A stretch of DNA of 64,000 nt from Verrucomicrobiaceae bacterium (GCA_028293825.1 JAQGNY010000011.1:62001-126000), one strand, 5' to 3'. Counted from the first letter of the stretch, positions 10,177 through 20,107 are shown. Notes: generated by a model from the letters alone, not told the origin. Numbers and translations: made by a program.

Positions 10177-10749
10177 ATGCTAACGAAGCGTTTTTCCACC
10201 GCAGTCGCGCTGGCCATAACAGCGCATGCGACCCAAACCCGCAAGGGAACGCAAATTCCTTACATCGCGCATCCGTTAGCGGTCTCCGCATTGACGCTCG
10301 AATTCGGTGGCGATGAGGACCAATCCATCGCAGCGCTATTGCACGACGCGGTCGAAGACGGCGGTGCTCATTACGAAACAATCATCGCCAAGCAATTCGG
10401 CAAACGCGTGATCGACATCGTGATGGGATGCACCGATGGCGTCGCGAATGCCACCGGAGCAAAAGCACCGTGGCGCGAGCGTAAAGAAAAATATCTTGCG
10501 CATCTGCTGAGTGCTAACCACGATGTCATGTTGGTTTCCGGCTGCGACAAGCTCGCGAATGCACAAGCAATTCTTAACGACCTGCTTGAAATCGGTCCGC
10601 GTGTGTTCGATCGATTTACTGCAAAACAAACGGGAACGATGTGGTATTACCGGCAGCTGGCCACCATCTTTTTGCAGCGCGGTGCGCCGATGAGTGCGCG
10701 GCTTGATAAAACTGTGTCAGCAATCGAGCGGCTATCGGCACCAGAATAA
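10177..10749 (+). CDS. HD-domain hydrolase, SpoT/MESH1-like
   Basis: A 190-residue protein with the metal-binding HD signature of the (p)ppGpp hydrolase family. It has an early H in ITAHATQTRKG, PYIAHPLAV, the paired LLHDAVEDGG, and a later D in SGCDKLANA. It is a single HD domain without the synthetase, TGS or ACT domains of SpoT, so it looks like a small alarmone hydrolase-type enzyme. Activity on (p)ppGpp is inferred from family resemblance only. It follows the glycosyltransferase by 31 bp on the same strand and may be co-transcribed. Confidence 0.82.
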   Translation: MLTKRFSTAVALAITAHATQTRKGTQIPYIAHPLAVSALTLEFGGDEDQSIAALLHDAVEDGGAHYETIIAKQFGKRVIDIVMGCTDGVANATGAKAPWRERKEKYLAHLLSANHDVMLVSGCDKLANAQAILNDLLEIGPRVFDRFTAKQTGTMWYYRQLATIFLQRGAPMSARLDKTVSAIERLSAPE

Positions 10750-10792
10750 TATTTACTTTTTTTGAAAAAATAACTGCAAAAAAATGCGAAAT

Positions 10793-11356
10793 TTATTCTG
10801 CAGTTTCCGTCGCTTTGTAACTCCAGTGTGGCGTAATCAGAATCACAACCAATGAAAATACCGCGACGGCGAACGAAATCAATACCACTAACGGATTTTC
10901 AGCAATACGCTCCGGATAGATTTTAACAACCGCGCCCAGCCCGATGGCATTGCCGCCGGTCACCAAGACTGCTGCGGTTAAATCGTGAAAGCGCCGCGCT
11001 TTATTTGCGCCCGTTGCCCACTTCGGGTCGGAGTTGTAACTGGGCAATACTTGATGGGCATTGTCGAGGCGTTCGAGCGTGGCGATGAAATGGCGCAAAT
11101 GCGTAATCGCACGTTCGGCTTTGTAATTTAAAAAAGCGAGACATGTCGAGGCCACCGGAAATCCCAACACCAGCCATTCGATCGGCAATTCACCGTGACT
11201 TTCGCCGGGTTTCAATGCAACCAATGCCGCGAGCAAACTCACCGTTAGCGTTACATAAAGCGCTAATGCCTGTTGCCGCTGAGCGATGCGCGCGTTCACT
11301 TCCTGATACGCGCCGATAAACCGATAGTTTGCATCGACGATTAATTTAACTGTCAT
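10793..11356 (-). CDS. Four-helix membrane protein of unknown function
   Basis: A 187-residue protein that I do not recognise. Four hydrophobic segments are visible at roughly residues 30-50 (ALYVTLTVSLLAALVAL), 60-78, 128-146 and 152-174. A soluble stretch between segments 2 and 3 is rich in charged residues. It faces the HD gene tail-to-tail. Nothing in the context suggests a function. Confidence 0.6.
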   Translation of the reverse strand: MTVKLIVDANYRFIGAYQEVNARIAQRQQALALYVTLTVSLLAALVALKPGESHGELPIEWLVLGFPVASTCLAFLNYKAERAITHLRHFIATLERLDNAHQVLPSYNSDPKWATGANKARRFHDLTAAVLVTGGNAIGLGAVVKIYPERIAENPLVVLISFAVAVFSLVVILITPHWSYKATETAE

Positions 11357-11409
11357 TGACCAGAACCTGCGCTAAAAAATGAATACTATAAAATTATAGG
11401 CATTTAAAA

Positions 11410-12093
11410 TTATGTGGGGGATTTATACGGCTCGAACTGCGGCAATGTTTCGCTTTCGGCCACGCCTGCTGCAATCCATTCTTTCAATGAAGGCAAACTC
11501 AAAATCGCATTCGAGTACGCTTGCGCGACCTCGTCCAACTCCACAGCGTAAGTTTGAAAACGCAATACCACTGGCGCGTACATCGCATCGGCAATAGTGA
11601 ATTTACCGAATAAAAAGCCGCCGCCGTTGCCGTAACGCGCGCGGCAATCATGCCAAATAGCAGTAATGCGTGCGATATCGGTAAGCACCTCCGGCGTTTG
11701 TCCTTTCCCGGGAAAACGTTCGCGGCAATTCATCGACATCGCATTGCGCAACGCCGAAAAACCGGAATGTATTTCCGCGCTGACCGAACGCGCCACCGCG
11801 CGCGCATCGATCGCGTGCGGCCATAATTCTTTGATGGGAAATTGTTCGGCGATGTATTCGCAAATCGCCAGCGAATCCCACACCGTTAAACCACCGCGAA
11901 TAGCAGCGTCGTCGCGCAGTGCCGGTACGCGACCGCTGGGCGAATGCGCGGATATCTGCGCCTTGCTGTCCTGCTGATACAACGAGAAGCGCACTTCATT
12001 GAAAGCAATATCCGCCTCGCGCAACAACAGCCAAGGACGCAGCGACCAGGACGAATAATTTTTATTGCCGATGAACAATGTCAGGTCGCTCAT
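11410..12093 (-). CDS. Glutathione S-transferase family protein
   Basis: A 227-residue cytosolic GST. The N-terminal thioredoxin-like domain opens with LTLFIGNKNYSSWSLRPWLLL, the SxWS-type glutathione site seen in the maleylacetoacetate isomerase/zeta-like and YfcF groups. The segment GRVPALRDD carries the cis-proline and an all-helical C-terminal domain follows. The start at 12093 is preceded by GAGGAG; an ATG at 12147 would overlap the neighbouring GST gene. The two GST genes are 22 bp apart on the same strand and form a likely operon. The substrate is unknown. Confidence 0.88.
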   Translation of the reverse strand: MSDLTLFIGNKNYSSWSLRPWLLLREADIAFNEVRFSLYQQDSKAQISAHSPSGRVPALRDDAAIRGGLTVWDSLAICEYIAEQFPIKELWPHAIDARAVARSVSAEIHSGFSALRNAMSMNCRERFPGKGQTPEVLTDIARITAIWHDCRARYGNGGGFLFGKFTIADAMYAPVVLRFQTYAVELDEVAQAYSNAILSLPSLKEWIAAGVAESETLPQFEPYKSPT

Positions 12094-12115
12094 ATACGAC
12101 TCCTCGCTCCGCAAA

Positions 12116-12817
12116 TCAGCGCTTAACGATACTCGCATCCTGACCAAATAAAATACGTTTCGATTCTTCGGTAACTACCGGCGCTTGATCGGCATTCACC
12201 TGCTGCGCTTTGGCATACGCGCGTACGGTGGCCGACCGCGCCTGAATGGTTTCAAACCAGCGCTTTAAATGCGGAAAATCGTTTAAATCCTGCTGTTGCG
12301 CTTCATGCGGAACGATCCACGGATATGTCGCCATATCGGCAATCGAATAAACGCCAGCGACAAATTCGCGATCCGCCAGACGTTTATTCAATACCGCATA
12401 TAAGCGCGCGGTCTCGCGAACATATCGATCGATCGCGTACGGAATTTTTTCCGCATAGCGAGCGAAGTGATGATTCTGCCCTGCCATTGGCCCTAAACCG
12501 CCCATTTGCCAAAACAACCACTGCACGGTTTCCGCTCGGCCACGAATATCCTGCGCGATGAATTTTCCGGTTTTATCGGCGAGATAAAGCAAAATAGCGC
12601 CCGACTCGAACAGTGATAGCGGCGCGCCGCCGTCGACCGGTGCGTGATCGACGATAGCGGGAATTCGATTGTTCGGCGCGATTGCTAAAAACTCCGGCTT
12701 AAATTGCTCGCCCGTCGCGATATTGACCGGCACGATGCGATACGGCACGCCGCTCTCTTCCAGAAATAACGTGATTTTGTGCCCGTTCGGTGTAGTCCAA
12801 TAATAAAGGTCTAGCAT
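12116..12817 (-). CDS. yfcG: GST-like disulfide-bond oxidoreductase (YfcG/YghU type)
   Basis: A 233-residue GST-fold protein of the nu-class. The start LDLYYWTTPNGHKITLFLEE with TPN in the active-site turn is the hallmark of YfcG, which uses two glutathione molecules to reduce disulfides. NNRIPAIVDH and the FESGAILLYLADK segment complete the thioredoxin-like domain; the helical domain contains LFWQMGGLGPMAGQNHHF. It is upstream of a second GST gene. A role in thiol redox balance fits the family; the physiological substrate is not known. Confidence 0.9.
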   Translation of the reverse strand: MLDLYYWTTPNGHKITLFLEESGVPYRIVPVNIATGEQFKPEFLAIAPNNRIPAIVDHAPVDGGAPLSLFESGAILLYLADKTGKFIAQDIRGRAETVQWLFWQMGGLGPMAGQNHHFARYAEKIPYAIDRYVRETARLYAVLNKRLADREFVAGVYSIADMATYPWIVPHEAQQQDLNDFPHLKRWFETIQARSATVRAYAKAQQVNADQAPVVTEESKRILFGQDASIVKR

Positions 12818-12893
12818 GGAAGTCCTTGATCGTGCTTATACGATGTCTGCGTTGAAAGTTATGCATGACTTAGCCATGCGCTCACGAAAAAAA

Positions 12894-13781
12894 TCACTGC
12901 AAAAATTCGGGAAAGTGCGGAAACGCCGCGAAGTCTTCCTGTGAGTGCTGCACGATTACACGGGCATGCATGTTTTTAACTAGACCAGCCACGCGATTAA
13001 ATGAGGCTAGCGTGTCGGCGCGACTGACATTAGTCGGCGGTACCAAGGATTTTTCGTAATTTTCGCGAGTGTGAAATAAATCGCCGGAGAGAATAATTGC
13101 ACCGGCCCTGGGCAATTGCAGCATTAATATTTGATGGCCCGGCGTATGCCCGTGCGCTTTTAAAATTCGCACCGAACCATCGCCGAATACATCGTAATCG
13201 ATTGCCGTTGAAATAATTTTTGCGTGAGCTGCTGCGCCGAGCAACGTGGAATCGACACCGAGTGGCGCAGGCTTGCTCAATGCCCATTTCAACTCCACCG
13301 GGTCGATAAGCCAAGTGGCGCCGCCGAATAAATTGGCATTGCCGGCGTGGTCTGCGTGCAAATGCGAAAACGCCACATAATTAATATCCGATGGTTTCAA
13401 TCCCAACTGCTGCAGCTGCGATTGCAAAGTCACGCGCACTCGCGAGACCGCAACCGCATTTGCTTCACCGTCTGGCAATGCGGCAAGTCGGTCACCGAGC
13501 CCGGTGTCCCACAACAAATCACCTTTCGGATGGCGAATCAGAAAACACGGTGCGGCCATTTCGCCCTTCTCGCCGGCGTGCTCGCCAGTATCGGCAAACC
13601 AAGCCATATCGAGAATATCCAAATGACCGCAATCGATTGCATATAACCGCAGCGAGTCTACATACGCCACCGGCGCGGCCACCGCAGCGCCGCACAGCAC
13701 TATCGCTGAAAATAAAAAACTACCGATAACGCGAGGCCACCGCTTGCGATTGTTTAAACAGTATTTATTTGCTTCGTACAT
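12894..13781 (-). CDS. Exported metallo-beta-lactamase-fold hydrolase (AHL-lactonase-like)
   Basis: About 295 residues. An N-terminal signal-like hydrophobic segment (IGSFLFSAIVLCGAAVAAP) suggests a periplasmic or secreted enzyme. The di-zinc motif HLHADHAGN (H-x-H-x-D-H), the downstream GHTPGHQ and the later SGDLFH match the N-acyl-homoserine lactonase branch of the superfamily. Substrates in this branch vary (lactones, organophosphates), so quorum quenching is only one possibility. The start at 13781 is preferred over 13808 because it puts the signal peptide closer to the N-terminus. It is divergently transcribed from a TetR-family gene, which probably represses it. Confidence 0.85.
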   Translation of the reverse strand: MYEANKYCLNNRKRWPRVIGSFLFSAIVLCGAAVAAPVAYVDSLRLYAIDCGHLDILDMAWFADTGEHAGEKGEMAAPCFLIRHPKGDLLWDTGLGDRLAALPDGEANAVAVSRVRVTLQSQLQQLGLKPSDINYVAFSHLHADHAGNANLFGGATWLIDPVELKWALSKPAPLGVDSTLLGAAAHAKIISTAIDYDVFGDGSVRILKAHGHTPGHQILMLQLPRAGAIILSGDLFHTRENYEKSLVPPTNVSRADTLASFNRVAGLVKNMHARVIVQHSQEDFAAFPHFPEFLQ

Positions 13782-13812
13782 TTGTCTTCGCCAACGCATT
13801 CTTCCCACCTAT

Positions 13813-13882
13813 CTGTATTGATTGCTACAGAAATGTAAGCGGACTAATATACGCGGGTCAAGCATTTATATATCGAACGATA
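13813..13882. promoter_or_regulatory. Two inverted repeats in the MBL/TetR divergent promoter
   Basis: The intergenic region between the divergent MBL-fold and TetR genes contains CTGTA-N8-TACAG (13813-13830) and TATCG-N2-CGATA (13871-13882). Either could be the operator of the adjacent TetR protein. Arms are only 5 bp, so this is suggestive only. Confidence 0.35.
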
Positions 13883-13996
13883 CAGAATCAGCGACAATGC
13901 GCTGTAACTGAAAAAACAGAACCGCTAGACCTGAACCGAAAACCCAGAACTCAGAAAGAAACCTAAGAACTTACAAATTAGAACCGAGATACGTCA

Positions 13997-14626
13997 ATGG
14001 CAGAAAGAGGTCGACCGCGCAATTTCGACCGCGCGGCAGCGCTACAACAGGCGATGAATATTTTTTGGCAGCGCGGCTATGAAGGTGCTTCACTGTGCGA
14101 TTTAACCGCGGCGATGGGAATTAATGCGCCCAGTCTTTATGCTGCTTTCGGCTGTAAAGAAGCGCTATTCCGCGAGGCAGTGCAGCTTTATAGTGAACGC
14201 GAAGGCCTGCTCACCGCGCGCGCGTTGACCGAACAACCTACCGCGCGGCAAGCGGTGGAAGCATTATTGCGCGATAACGTCGGTGCGTTTACCGATCCGA
14301 AAAAACCGGCCGGCTGCATGATTGTATTGGCCGCAACTAATTGCTCCACAGCTAATCAAGCGATCAGCGATCATCTGTTGGAGCGACGGCGGTTTATTAC
14401 AGCAGCATTGCGGCGCCGTCTGCAGCGCGCGATTAAAGAGGGGGATTTGCCGCGTGTCGATGTCACCGCTATCGCAAATTACTACACTACGCTGTTGCAA
14501 GGATTATCGATTCAGGCACGCGATGGCGCATCGCGCGCGGCCCTGAATCGCATCGTCGATTGTGGCATGGCGACCTGGAATACATTGATCGAGACAGCAA
14601 AAACAGCGTCATTGATTAAAGCGTAA
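13997..14626 (+). CDS. TetR/AcrR-family transcriptional regulator
   Basis: A 209-residue repressor-type protein. The N-terminal helix-turn-helix (about residues 8-55) reads AMNIFWQRGYEGASLCDLTA followed by APSLYAAFGCKEALFREAV, typical of the family. The C-terminal ligand-binding domain contains several cysteines (GCMIVLAATNC). It is divergent from the MBL-fold hydrolase gene, with the EamA transporter gene downstream. Control of both neighbours is the simplest inference. Confidence 0.9.
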   Translation: MAERGRPRNFDRAAALQQAMNIFWQRGYEGASLCDLTAAMGINAPSLYAAFGCKEALFREAVQLYSEREGLLTARALTEQPTARQAVEALLRDNVGAFTDPKKPAGCMIVLAATNCSTANQAISDHLLERRRFITAALRRRLQRAIKEGDLPRVDVTAIANYYTTLLQGLSIQARDGASRAALNRIVDCGMATWNTLIETAKTASLIKA

Positions 14627-14719
14627 GCACGAGTTATTTCGCCAGCGCAATAAACGGCAACGCGACGGAAGCTAAACAATGTGTGATGCGAGCAAAACTC
14701 AGCGGAGAATATTCAGGTA

Positions 14720-15646
14720 ATGAATAGAGCAGCGACAACGATATGGGCGATGGTAATTGCCGCGACATTTTTCTGGGGCAGTAATTTTAATGCTGCCAGT
14801 GCATTGGTCGGGAAGTTAACCCCGTTAACGGCCGCATCGGAGCGCTTCGGCATTGCGGTAATTATTTTCTTCGTCTGGCGTTTATTGAAGCGACAATCTG
14901 AATCCCGCTTAACTGCTAAGGATATGACCACGCTTTGCGTACTCGGTTTAATTGGTGTGTTCGGCTTTAACTACGCATTTTTTACCGCACTGCATACAAC
15001 TTCAGCCTTGAACGCTGCGCTGATTATGTCGATGTCGCCACTGGTTACCGCACTGCTTTCGACGTGGTTGCTGCGAACCTCTTTACGCAGCTCACAAGTG
15101 CTCGGGCTCGCCATTGCTTTTATCGGCGTCGCGCTCGTTATTACCGGCGGCCATCTGACATTTTTGCATGTCGCAATCGGCGATTTATGGATGCTCCTCG
15201 CTTGCTTAGCGTGGAGTCTCTACAGCGTATTGGTGCGCAAATACATCGCACATGTACCGCCACTGCAACAGGCGCGCTGGACTATTTCCGCCGGTGCCTT
15301 TGCGCTGATTGCGTTGGCTTTTATTCGCGAACAACCGGTCGGTTTGATCATGCAGCAAACTGTTCACACGCATTTAATTTTAATTTATATGGCGATCTGC
15401 GGCACGGTGCTGGCGTATTTATTCTGGCTTCGCGGCGTGCAAGCACTGGGGCCGCAACGTGCCGCCATTGCGTTTAATTTAGTGCCGGTATTTACGCTGC
15501 TGGTTAATTTGGCGCTGGGGCAACTGCCTAAAATTGAGCAGTTCTTGGGCATGGCGTTAGTTTTTTGCGGCGTTTTGATATCGAGCGGCTGGCGTCCGAA
15601 TTTTTCGTGGCGAAAAAACAAAGTTAATGGCAACGTAGAAATTTAA
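14720..15646 (+). CDS. EamA/DMT-superfamily transporter
   Basis: A 308-residue inner-membrane protein with about ten hydrophobic helices arranged as two EamA repeats. The first begins TFFWGSNFNAASALVGKLTP and the second near GDLWMLLACLAWSLYSVLVRKY. Members export amino acids or other small metabolites; the substrate is not predictable. It lies 93 bp after the TetR gene on the same strand. Confidence 0.88.
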   Translation: MNRAATTIWAMVIAATFFWGSNFNAASALVGKLTPLTAASERFGIAVIIFFVWRLLKRQSESRLTAKDMTTLCVLGLIGVFGFNYAFFTALHTTSALNAALIMSMSPLVTALLSTWLLRTSLRSSQVLGLAIAFIGVALVITGGHLTFLHVAIGDLWMLLACLAWSLYSVLVRKYIAHVPPLQQARWTISAGAFALIALAFIREQPVGLIMQQTVHTHLILIYMAICGTVLAYLFWLRGVQALGPQRAAIAFNLVPVFTLLVNLALGQLPKIEQFLGMALVFCGVLISSGWRPNFSWRKNKVNGNVEI

Positions 15647-15697
15647 TCGACATTACGATCGATCAGCGCATTCAATTTATTTTTATGATTCGATGGA

Positions 15698-17839
15698 TTA
15701 ACTCTGCGGGCTCAGAATCACGCCGCCAGCGTCGAGTAAGCGTGTAATTGCGATTTGCGGCAGCGCTGGCGATAGCAAATAGCCCTGAAATTCATGACAG
15801 CCCTGAAAACGCAGAAAATCAAATTGCGCCTGATTTTCAACGCCTTCCGCGACTACAGTTTTTCGCAAGCTTTGTCCGAGCGAAATTACCGCACGCGCAA
15901 TCATCGCCACTTCTTCTTCATGCTCGATGCCGGTCACCAAGGAGCGATCGATTTTAATAATGTCGAGCGGGAAGCGACGCAAATAACTCAACGACGAATA
16001 ACCGGTACCGAAATCGTCCATTGCCAAATTAACGCCGAGTTGTTTGAATTCGGTGAGAATCGCAACAGCGCGCTCACTGTCGCCAAGAAATACCGTCTCG
16101 GTAATTTCCAACTCGACATGAGACGGCGATAAATCCGCTTCACGCAACAATTCGGCAACATGCGCAACGATGTCATCGCTGAGAAATAACAGCGCCGATA
16201 AATTTACCGCGATGCGCAACGGCACATCGCGTTTGCGATTCCATTCGCGCGCAGCGGCAAACGCCTTGCGCAAAATGGCGGTCGTCAACGGCATGATTAA
16301 TCCGGTTTCCTCCGCGATCGGAATGAACCGATCGGGACCTACCGCACCCAATTCCGCATGAAACCAGCGCGCCAATGCTTCGACACCGACGATACGCCGC
16401 CGATGATCGACCTTCGGCTGGTAATACACTTCGAACTCATTGCGCTCAAGCGCGATGCGCATTGCCGCTTCGAGATTCAAGCGCTCATCGGCAACGCGAT
16501 TCAGTTCGCCGGTAAAAAATTGGAAATTATTGCGGCCGCGATCTTTGGCGGCATACATCGCCACGTCGGCATGTTTGAGCAGACTTTGCGCATCGCTGGC
16601 GTCACCAGGAAATAGCGCGACACCTAAACTGGCGCCGACTTGTAGCTCGCGACCCGACAATAAAATCGGCAGACCGATTTCCTGCAATACGCGTTCGAGT
16701 AAAGAAATAACCGTGCTGCTTTGGTAATGATCGTTCAACACTAAAACGAATTCATCGCCGCCCAACCGCGCGACGGTGTCGGAACTGCGCAGACAATGAC
16801 TGAGGCGTTCGGCAATGACCTTTAGTAACTCGTCGCCAGCGGCGTGACCGAGACTGTCATTAACGAATTTAAAATTATCGAGATCGATAAAAACTAACGT
16901 CAGGTAATAGCCCAAGCGCGCAGCGCGCGCGATGCCCTGCTCGATGCGATCGCCCAATAAAATGCGATTGGGTAAACCGGTCAGTAAATCGTGATTAGCC
17001 TGCCGCTCCAGTTGTTCCTGATAGTGCTTGCGGTCGGAAATATCCTGCACCGTGCCTTCGTAACAAATCAGCTCGCCCTGCGAGTCGCGCACAATGTGCG
17101 CATTCTCGGAAATCCAAATGCGCGAACCGTCCTGACAATAAATTTCCGATTCGAAATTCAGTACCTCGCCGTGCGTTTCCATCAGATGCCGAAATTCATC
17201 TCGGCGATCGCCATCGACATATAAACGACGGCCGATGTCGGATAAATCCGCGATTAATTCCTGCGGTGTGGCGTAACCGTAAAGCTCAGCGAGTGCTGGA
17301 TTTGCCGCCAGATAATGACCGTCGCTGGTGGTTTGGAATATTCCTTCGGAAGCGTGTTCGAAAATACTGCGATAGCGAAGTTCTGCTTGCTCCAGCGCTT
17401 CCACCACTGCACGTTGCGCGCTGCAGTCTTCGATAAATCCTTCGATGACCAATTCGCCCTGTTCGTTCGGCACCGCAACGCCGCGCTCAACCACCCATTT
17501 GATCTGCCCCGCCAGCGTGGTGATGCGATATTCGATGGCAAAACGTTGCGCGCGGCTAACGGCTGAATCGATGCATGACCGAACTTTGCTGCGATCCTCC
17601 GGATAAGTAATTTCCTCCCACGAAATGCGCGTGCCGTCGATTAATTCTGTGGGCGTATAGCCGGTTAAACCGGTAGATCCCTGACTGACAAAAATCATCT
17701 TCCATGAATTATCGTTTAAGCAACGATAGGCCATGCCTTCCAGATTGTGGACCAGCGTATCGAGCACTCGCGAGCGGTCCAGGACTTCGGTAGTTAGCAG
17801 GCTGGTGCGGGCAATTTTGGGTTCAGGGGGCATTTGCAT
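15698..17839 (-). CDS. PAS-GGDEF-EAL cyclic-di-GMP turnover protein
   Basis: A 713-residue protein with two PAS/PAC domains (about residues 20-145 and 150-270), a GGDEF domain with the intact catalytic RLGGDEFVLVL, and an EAL domain beginning VGVEALARWFH. The EAL domain keeps the EAL, DDFGTGYSSL and VVAEGVE motifs, so both synthesis and hydrolysis of c-di-GMP are possible. There is no transmembrane segment, so it senses an internal signal. The start is ATG 17839 or the in-frame ATG 17833. It is monocistronic and convergent with the EamA gene. Confidence 0.93.
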   Translation of the reverse strand: MQMPPEPKIARTSLLTTEVLDRSRVLDTLVHNLEGMAYRCLNDNSWKMIFVSQGSTGLTGYTPTELIDGTRISWEEITYPEDRSKVRSCIDSAVSRAQRFAIEYRITTLAGQIKWVVERGVAVPNEQGELVIEGFIEDCSAQRAVVEALEQAELRYRSIFEHASEGIFQTTSDGHYLAANPALAELYGYATPQELIADLSDIGRRLYVDGDRRDEFRHLMETHGEVLNFESEIYCQDGSRIWISENAHIVRDSQGELICYEGTVQDISDRKHYQEQLERQANHDLLTGLPNRILLGDRIEQGIARAARLGYYLTLVFIDLDNFKFVNDSLGHAAGDELLKVIAERLSHCLRSSDTVARLGGDEFVLVLNDHYQSSTVISLLERVLQEIGLPILLSGRELQVGASLGVALFPGDASDAQSLLKHADVAMYAAKDRGRNNFQFFTGELNRVADERLNLEAAMRIALERNEFEVYYQPKVDHRRRIVGVEALARWFHAELGAVGPDRFIPIAEETGLIMPLTTAILRKAFAAAREWNRKRDVPLRIAVNLSALLFLSDDIVAHVAELLREADLSPSHVELEITETVFLGDSERAVAILTEFKQLGVNLAMDDFGTGYSSLSYLRRFPLDIIKIDRSLVTGIEHEEEVAMIARAVISLGQSLRKTVVAEGVENQAQFDFLRFQGCHEFQGYLLSPALPQIAITRLLDAGGVILSPQS

Positions 17840-18006
17840 TGAACAATATGAGGGCGTCTAATCGGTATAAGCAATCGCCATACCGGCCCTGTTTATCGGA
17901 TTATTTATGGCCTTTTGTCAGCTTGATTGCGTTGCCCCGGTGCAGCGCAGAATTCGCGCGCACCAGTCCGGTGCCGAAAGTATGGCGGCAGTTAGCTAGA
18001 CAGAAA

Positions 18007-18849
18007 TTATACGAGCCCGACCAATTGTTCGCTTTCGCGCCATAAGCGTTCGGCTAGTCCAGGCGTTTTAGTACTTGCATCGGGTTCGGCCAATTTGCAA
18101 TTGGCGTAATAGCCGCCGGATTTATTCTCAACCTCAGTCGATATTGCCAAATAAATATTCGTGGCTGCGCCCTGCTCCGGCGTTTTCAAAAAGGGTGCGG
18201 CGAGCATATAAAAAATCCGCGAGATCGTCGCTTCTTTGCCGAATCCGGTGCGAACTACGCCGGGATGCAATGCGTTCGAGGTAATCCCAGTCCCGCTTAA
18301 GCGTTTTGCCAATTCGTTGCTGAATAAAATGTTGGCGAATTTCGAGCGGCCATAGGCATATATTGGGCTTATGCGTTCGGACATTAAATCGTCGATATCG
18401 AACGGTTTAATTTTATGTGCGGTCGAAGACACATTAACGATGCGCGCATGCGGCGCCAACCGAATTTTATCGAGCAGTAAATTGGTCAGTAAAAACGGCG
18501 CTAAATGATTTGCCGCGAAGGTCAGCTCATAACCATCTTTAGACAACTCTCGCGTCGCATGTGAGGCACTGCCAGCGTTGTTCACCAGCAGATCGAGTTT
18601 ATCGATGCTGCTATTCAACGTAGCTGCCACCGCGCGTACTTGTTCAAGCGATGCGAAATCAGCCAGCAAAAAACTGACGGCATTGTTGCCGGTAGCCTGC
18701 TTTATTTGCTCGACACAGCGCGCGCCTTTTTCGGCATTGCGCCCATGAATAAAAACGCGCGCGCCCTGTTGAGCTAACACCTTAGCGGTTACGAAACCGA
18801 TACCATCGGTCGCGCCGGTGACCAAACAAATTTTATTTTCCATCGTCAT
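18007..18849 (-). CDS. Short-chain dehydrogenase/reductase (retinol-dehydrogenase-like)
   Basis: A 280-residue NAD(P)-dependent oxidoreductase. The Rossmann motif TGATDGIG is at residues ~11-18. NNAGSA follows, then the catalytic Ser in VNVSSTAH and Y-x-x-x-K in YAYGRSKFANILFS. The FANILFS segment is typical of the retinol dehydrogenase/WWOX-like group. It lies 18 bp after the amidotransferase-like gene on the same strand. The substrate is unknown. Confidence 0.9.
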   Translation of the reverse strand: MTMENKICLVTGATDGIGFVTAKVLAQQGARVFIHGRNAEKGARCVEQIKQATGNNAVSFLLADFASLEQVRAVAATLNSSIDKLDLLVNNAGSASHATRELSKDGYELTFAANHLAPFLLTNLLLDKIRLAPHARIVNVSSTAHKIKPFDIDDLMSERISPIYAYGRSKFANILFSNELAKRLSGTGITSNALHPGVVRTGFGKEATISRIFYMLAAPFLKTPEQGAATNIYLAISTEVENKSGGYYANCKLAEPDASTKTPGLAERLWRESEQLVGLV

Positions 18850-18867
18850 AATAATTATTCTCGATTT

Positions 18868-19563
18868 TTAAGCGGATTTTGTTGCGGTGACATACGCCAA
18901 TATATCTTCCATTAAATTATTGATAGCAAGATAAGACCCTTGCGGTTCGCTGCGAATAAGATGCTCGGGCTGAATATACCGTGCGTCGACCAGCCCGCTA
19001 CGACAATGTTGCAGAATTAAATCGGCAATGGCCGGTGTTGCCTCTGGGTGAAATTGTAATCCAATAACATTGCTGCCGATTTGAAATGTCTGATTATCAC
19101 ATCCGGCACTTTTAGCTATCCGCGTGGCACCGGCCGGCAAATCGAAAGTTTCGCCATGCCAATGAAAGAAATTCTGGATCGCTGGAAATTGAAAGTTCGT
19201 AGCCGCTGACACTACTGCTTCGATAGGAAACCAGCCGATTTCTTTTTCGCGATTCGCATACACTTTTGCGCCCAACGCACTGGCAATTAATTGCGCACCG
19301 AGACAGATACCAATGACGGCGACACCGCGCTGAATCGCTTCGCGAATAAACGCTTTTTCTTCTATTAGCCACGGATATTGCGCCTCGTCGTTGACGCTCA
19401 TGGGACCGCCCATAGCAATAACAAGATCGATAGTATTTAAATCCGGCAATGCCGTCGCTTCAAAAAATCGTGTGTAATGAATGTCGGCGTCGCGCGCGCT
19501 AAACCAACTTTCCATACTGCCTATGCCTTCGAAGGCTACATGCTGTAGCACACTGACTCTCAT
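18868..19563 (-). CDS. Class I glutamine amidotransferase-like protein
   Basis: A 231-residue GATase1-fold protein. The nucleophile elbow GICLGAQLIA contains the catalytic cysteine, and LQFHPEAT supplies the histidine and glutamate of the triad. It stands alone, without a synthetase domain, as in YfeJ-like and gamma-glutamyl peptidase-like proteins. It could act on glutamine or a gamma-glutamyl compound. It sits between a MarR-type regulator and an SDR gene, all on the minus strand. Confidence 0.88.
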   Translation of the reverse strand: MRVSVLQHVAFEGIGSMESWFSARDADIHYTRFFEATALPDLNTIDLVIAMGGPMSVNDEAQYPWLIEEKAFIREAIQRGVAVIGICLGAQLIASALGAKVYANREKEIGWFPIEAVVSAATNFQFPAIQNFFHWHGETFDLPAGATRIAKSAGCDNQTFQIGSNVIGLQFHPEATPAIADLILQHCRSGLVDARYIQPEHLIRSEPQGSYLAINNLMEDILAYVTATKSA

Positions 19564-19640
19564 GATTTATTTGCCTCTTATGCTAAGTGGAAAATAATAA
19601 GCGAAAACAATTCGTTTGGAGATGACGTATCAAGCGGCGA

Positions 19641-20009
19641 TCAGGCCATCCGGTTTACTCGCTCGTAAGCGAAATCGAGATAGCGTTCGAGCCGCGTTAC
19701 AATTTCTTTCGATAGGCTGATGTATTTCACGCGCTTGTCGTCTTCGGCGCACTCTTCGAGCAATAGCTTGCGGTCGATCAGCTCCTGCACATATTTGACG
19801 GCGGTACGGCGGCTGATGCCAGGCATGAAATCGTACAAACCGGTTTTCCCCAGGGCTTGTCCCTGGCGCAACCACATCTGAAAAAACAGATCTGAATAGT
19901 TAAGGTCGTTAAGTCCCAGCTCGATAAAATTAGCCGACCAGTAATCGTCCATATCCAGCATCGCACTGGCCACCGCCGCTCGTTTCTTTTTGCTGGTTAC
20001 CGCCGGCAT
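19641..20009 (-). CDS. MarR-like winged-helix regulator
   Basis: A compact protein of 122 residues. The winged helix reads MPGISRRTAVKYVQELIDRKLLLEE followed by DDKRVKYISLSKE, the recognition helix and wing of MarR-like regulators. The start at 20009 is supported by GGAG 7 nt upstream; the longer reading frame from 20072 would run into the promoter palindrome region. It is divergent from the isomerase-desaturase-binding protein genes and probably controls them, itself, or both. Confidence 0.8.
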   Translation of the reverse strand: MPAVTSKKKRAAVASAMLDMDDYWSANFIELGLNDLNYSDLFFQMWLRQGQALGKTGLYDFMPGISRRTAVKYVQELIDRKLLLEECAEDDKRVKYISLSKEIVTRLERYLDFAYERVNRMA

Positions 20010-20107
20010 CGCTTGCTCCGTCTGTTTAACTTTTATTGACCCAATATCTAACCGATACCGCAGTTTATACACGCGAAAATAAATTTAACAGGGTCACAAT
20101 TAAATGT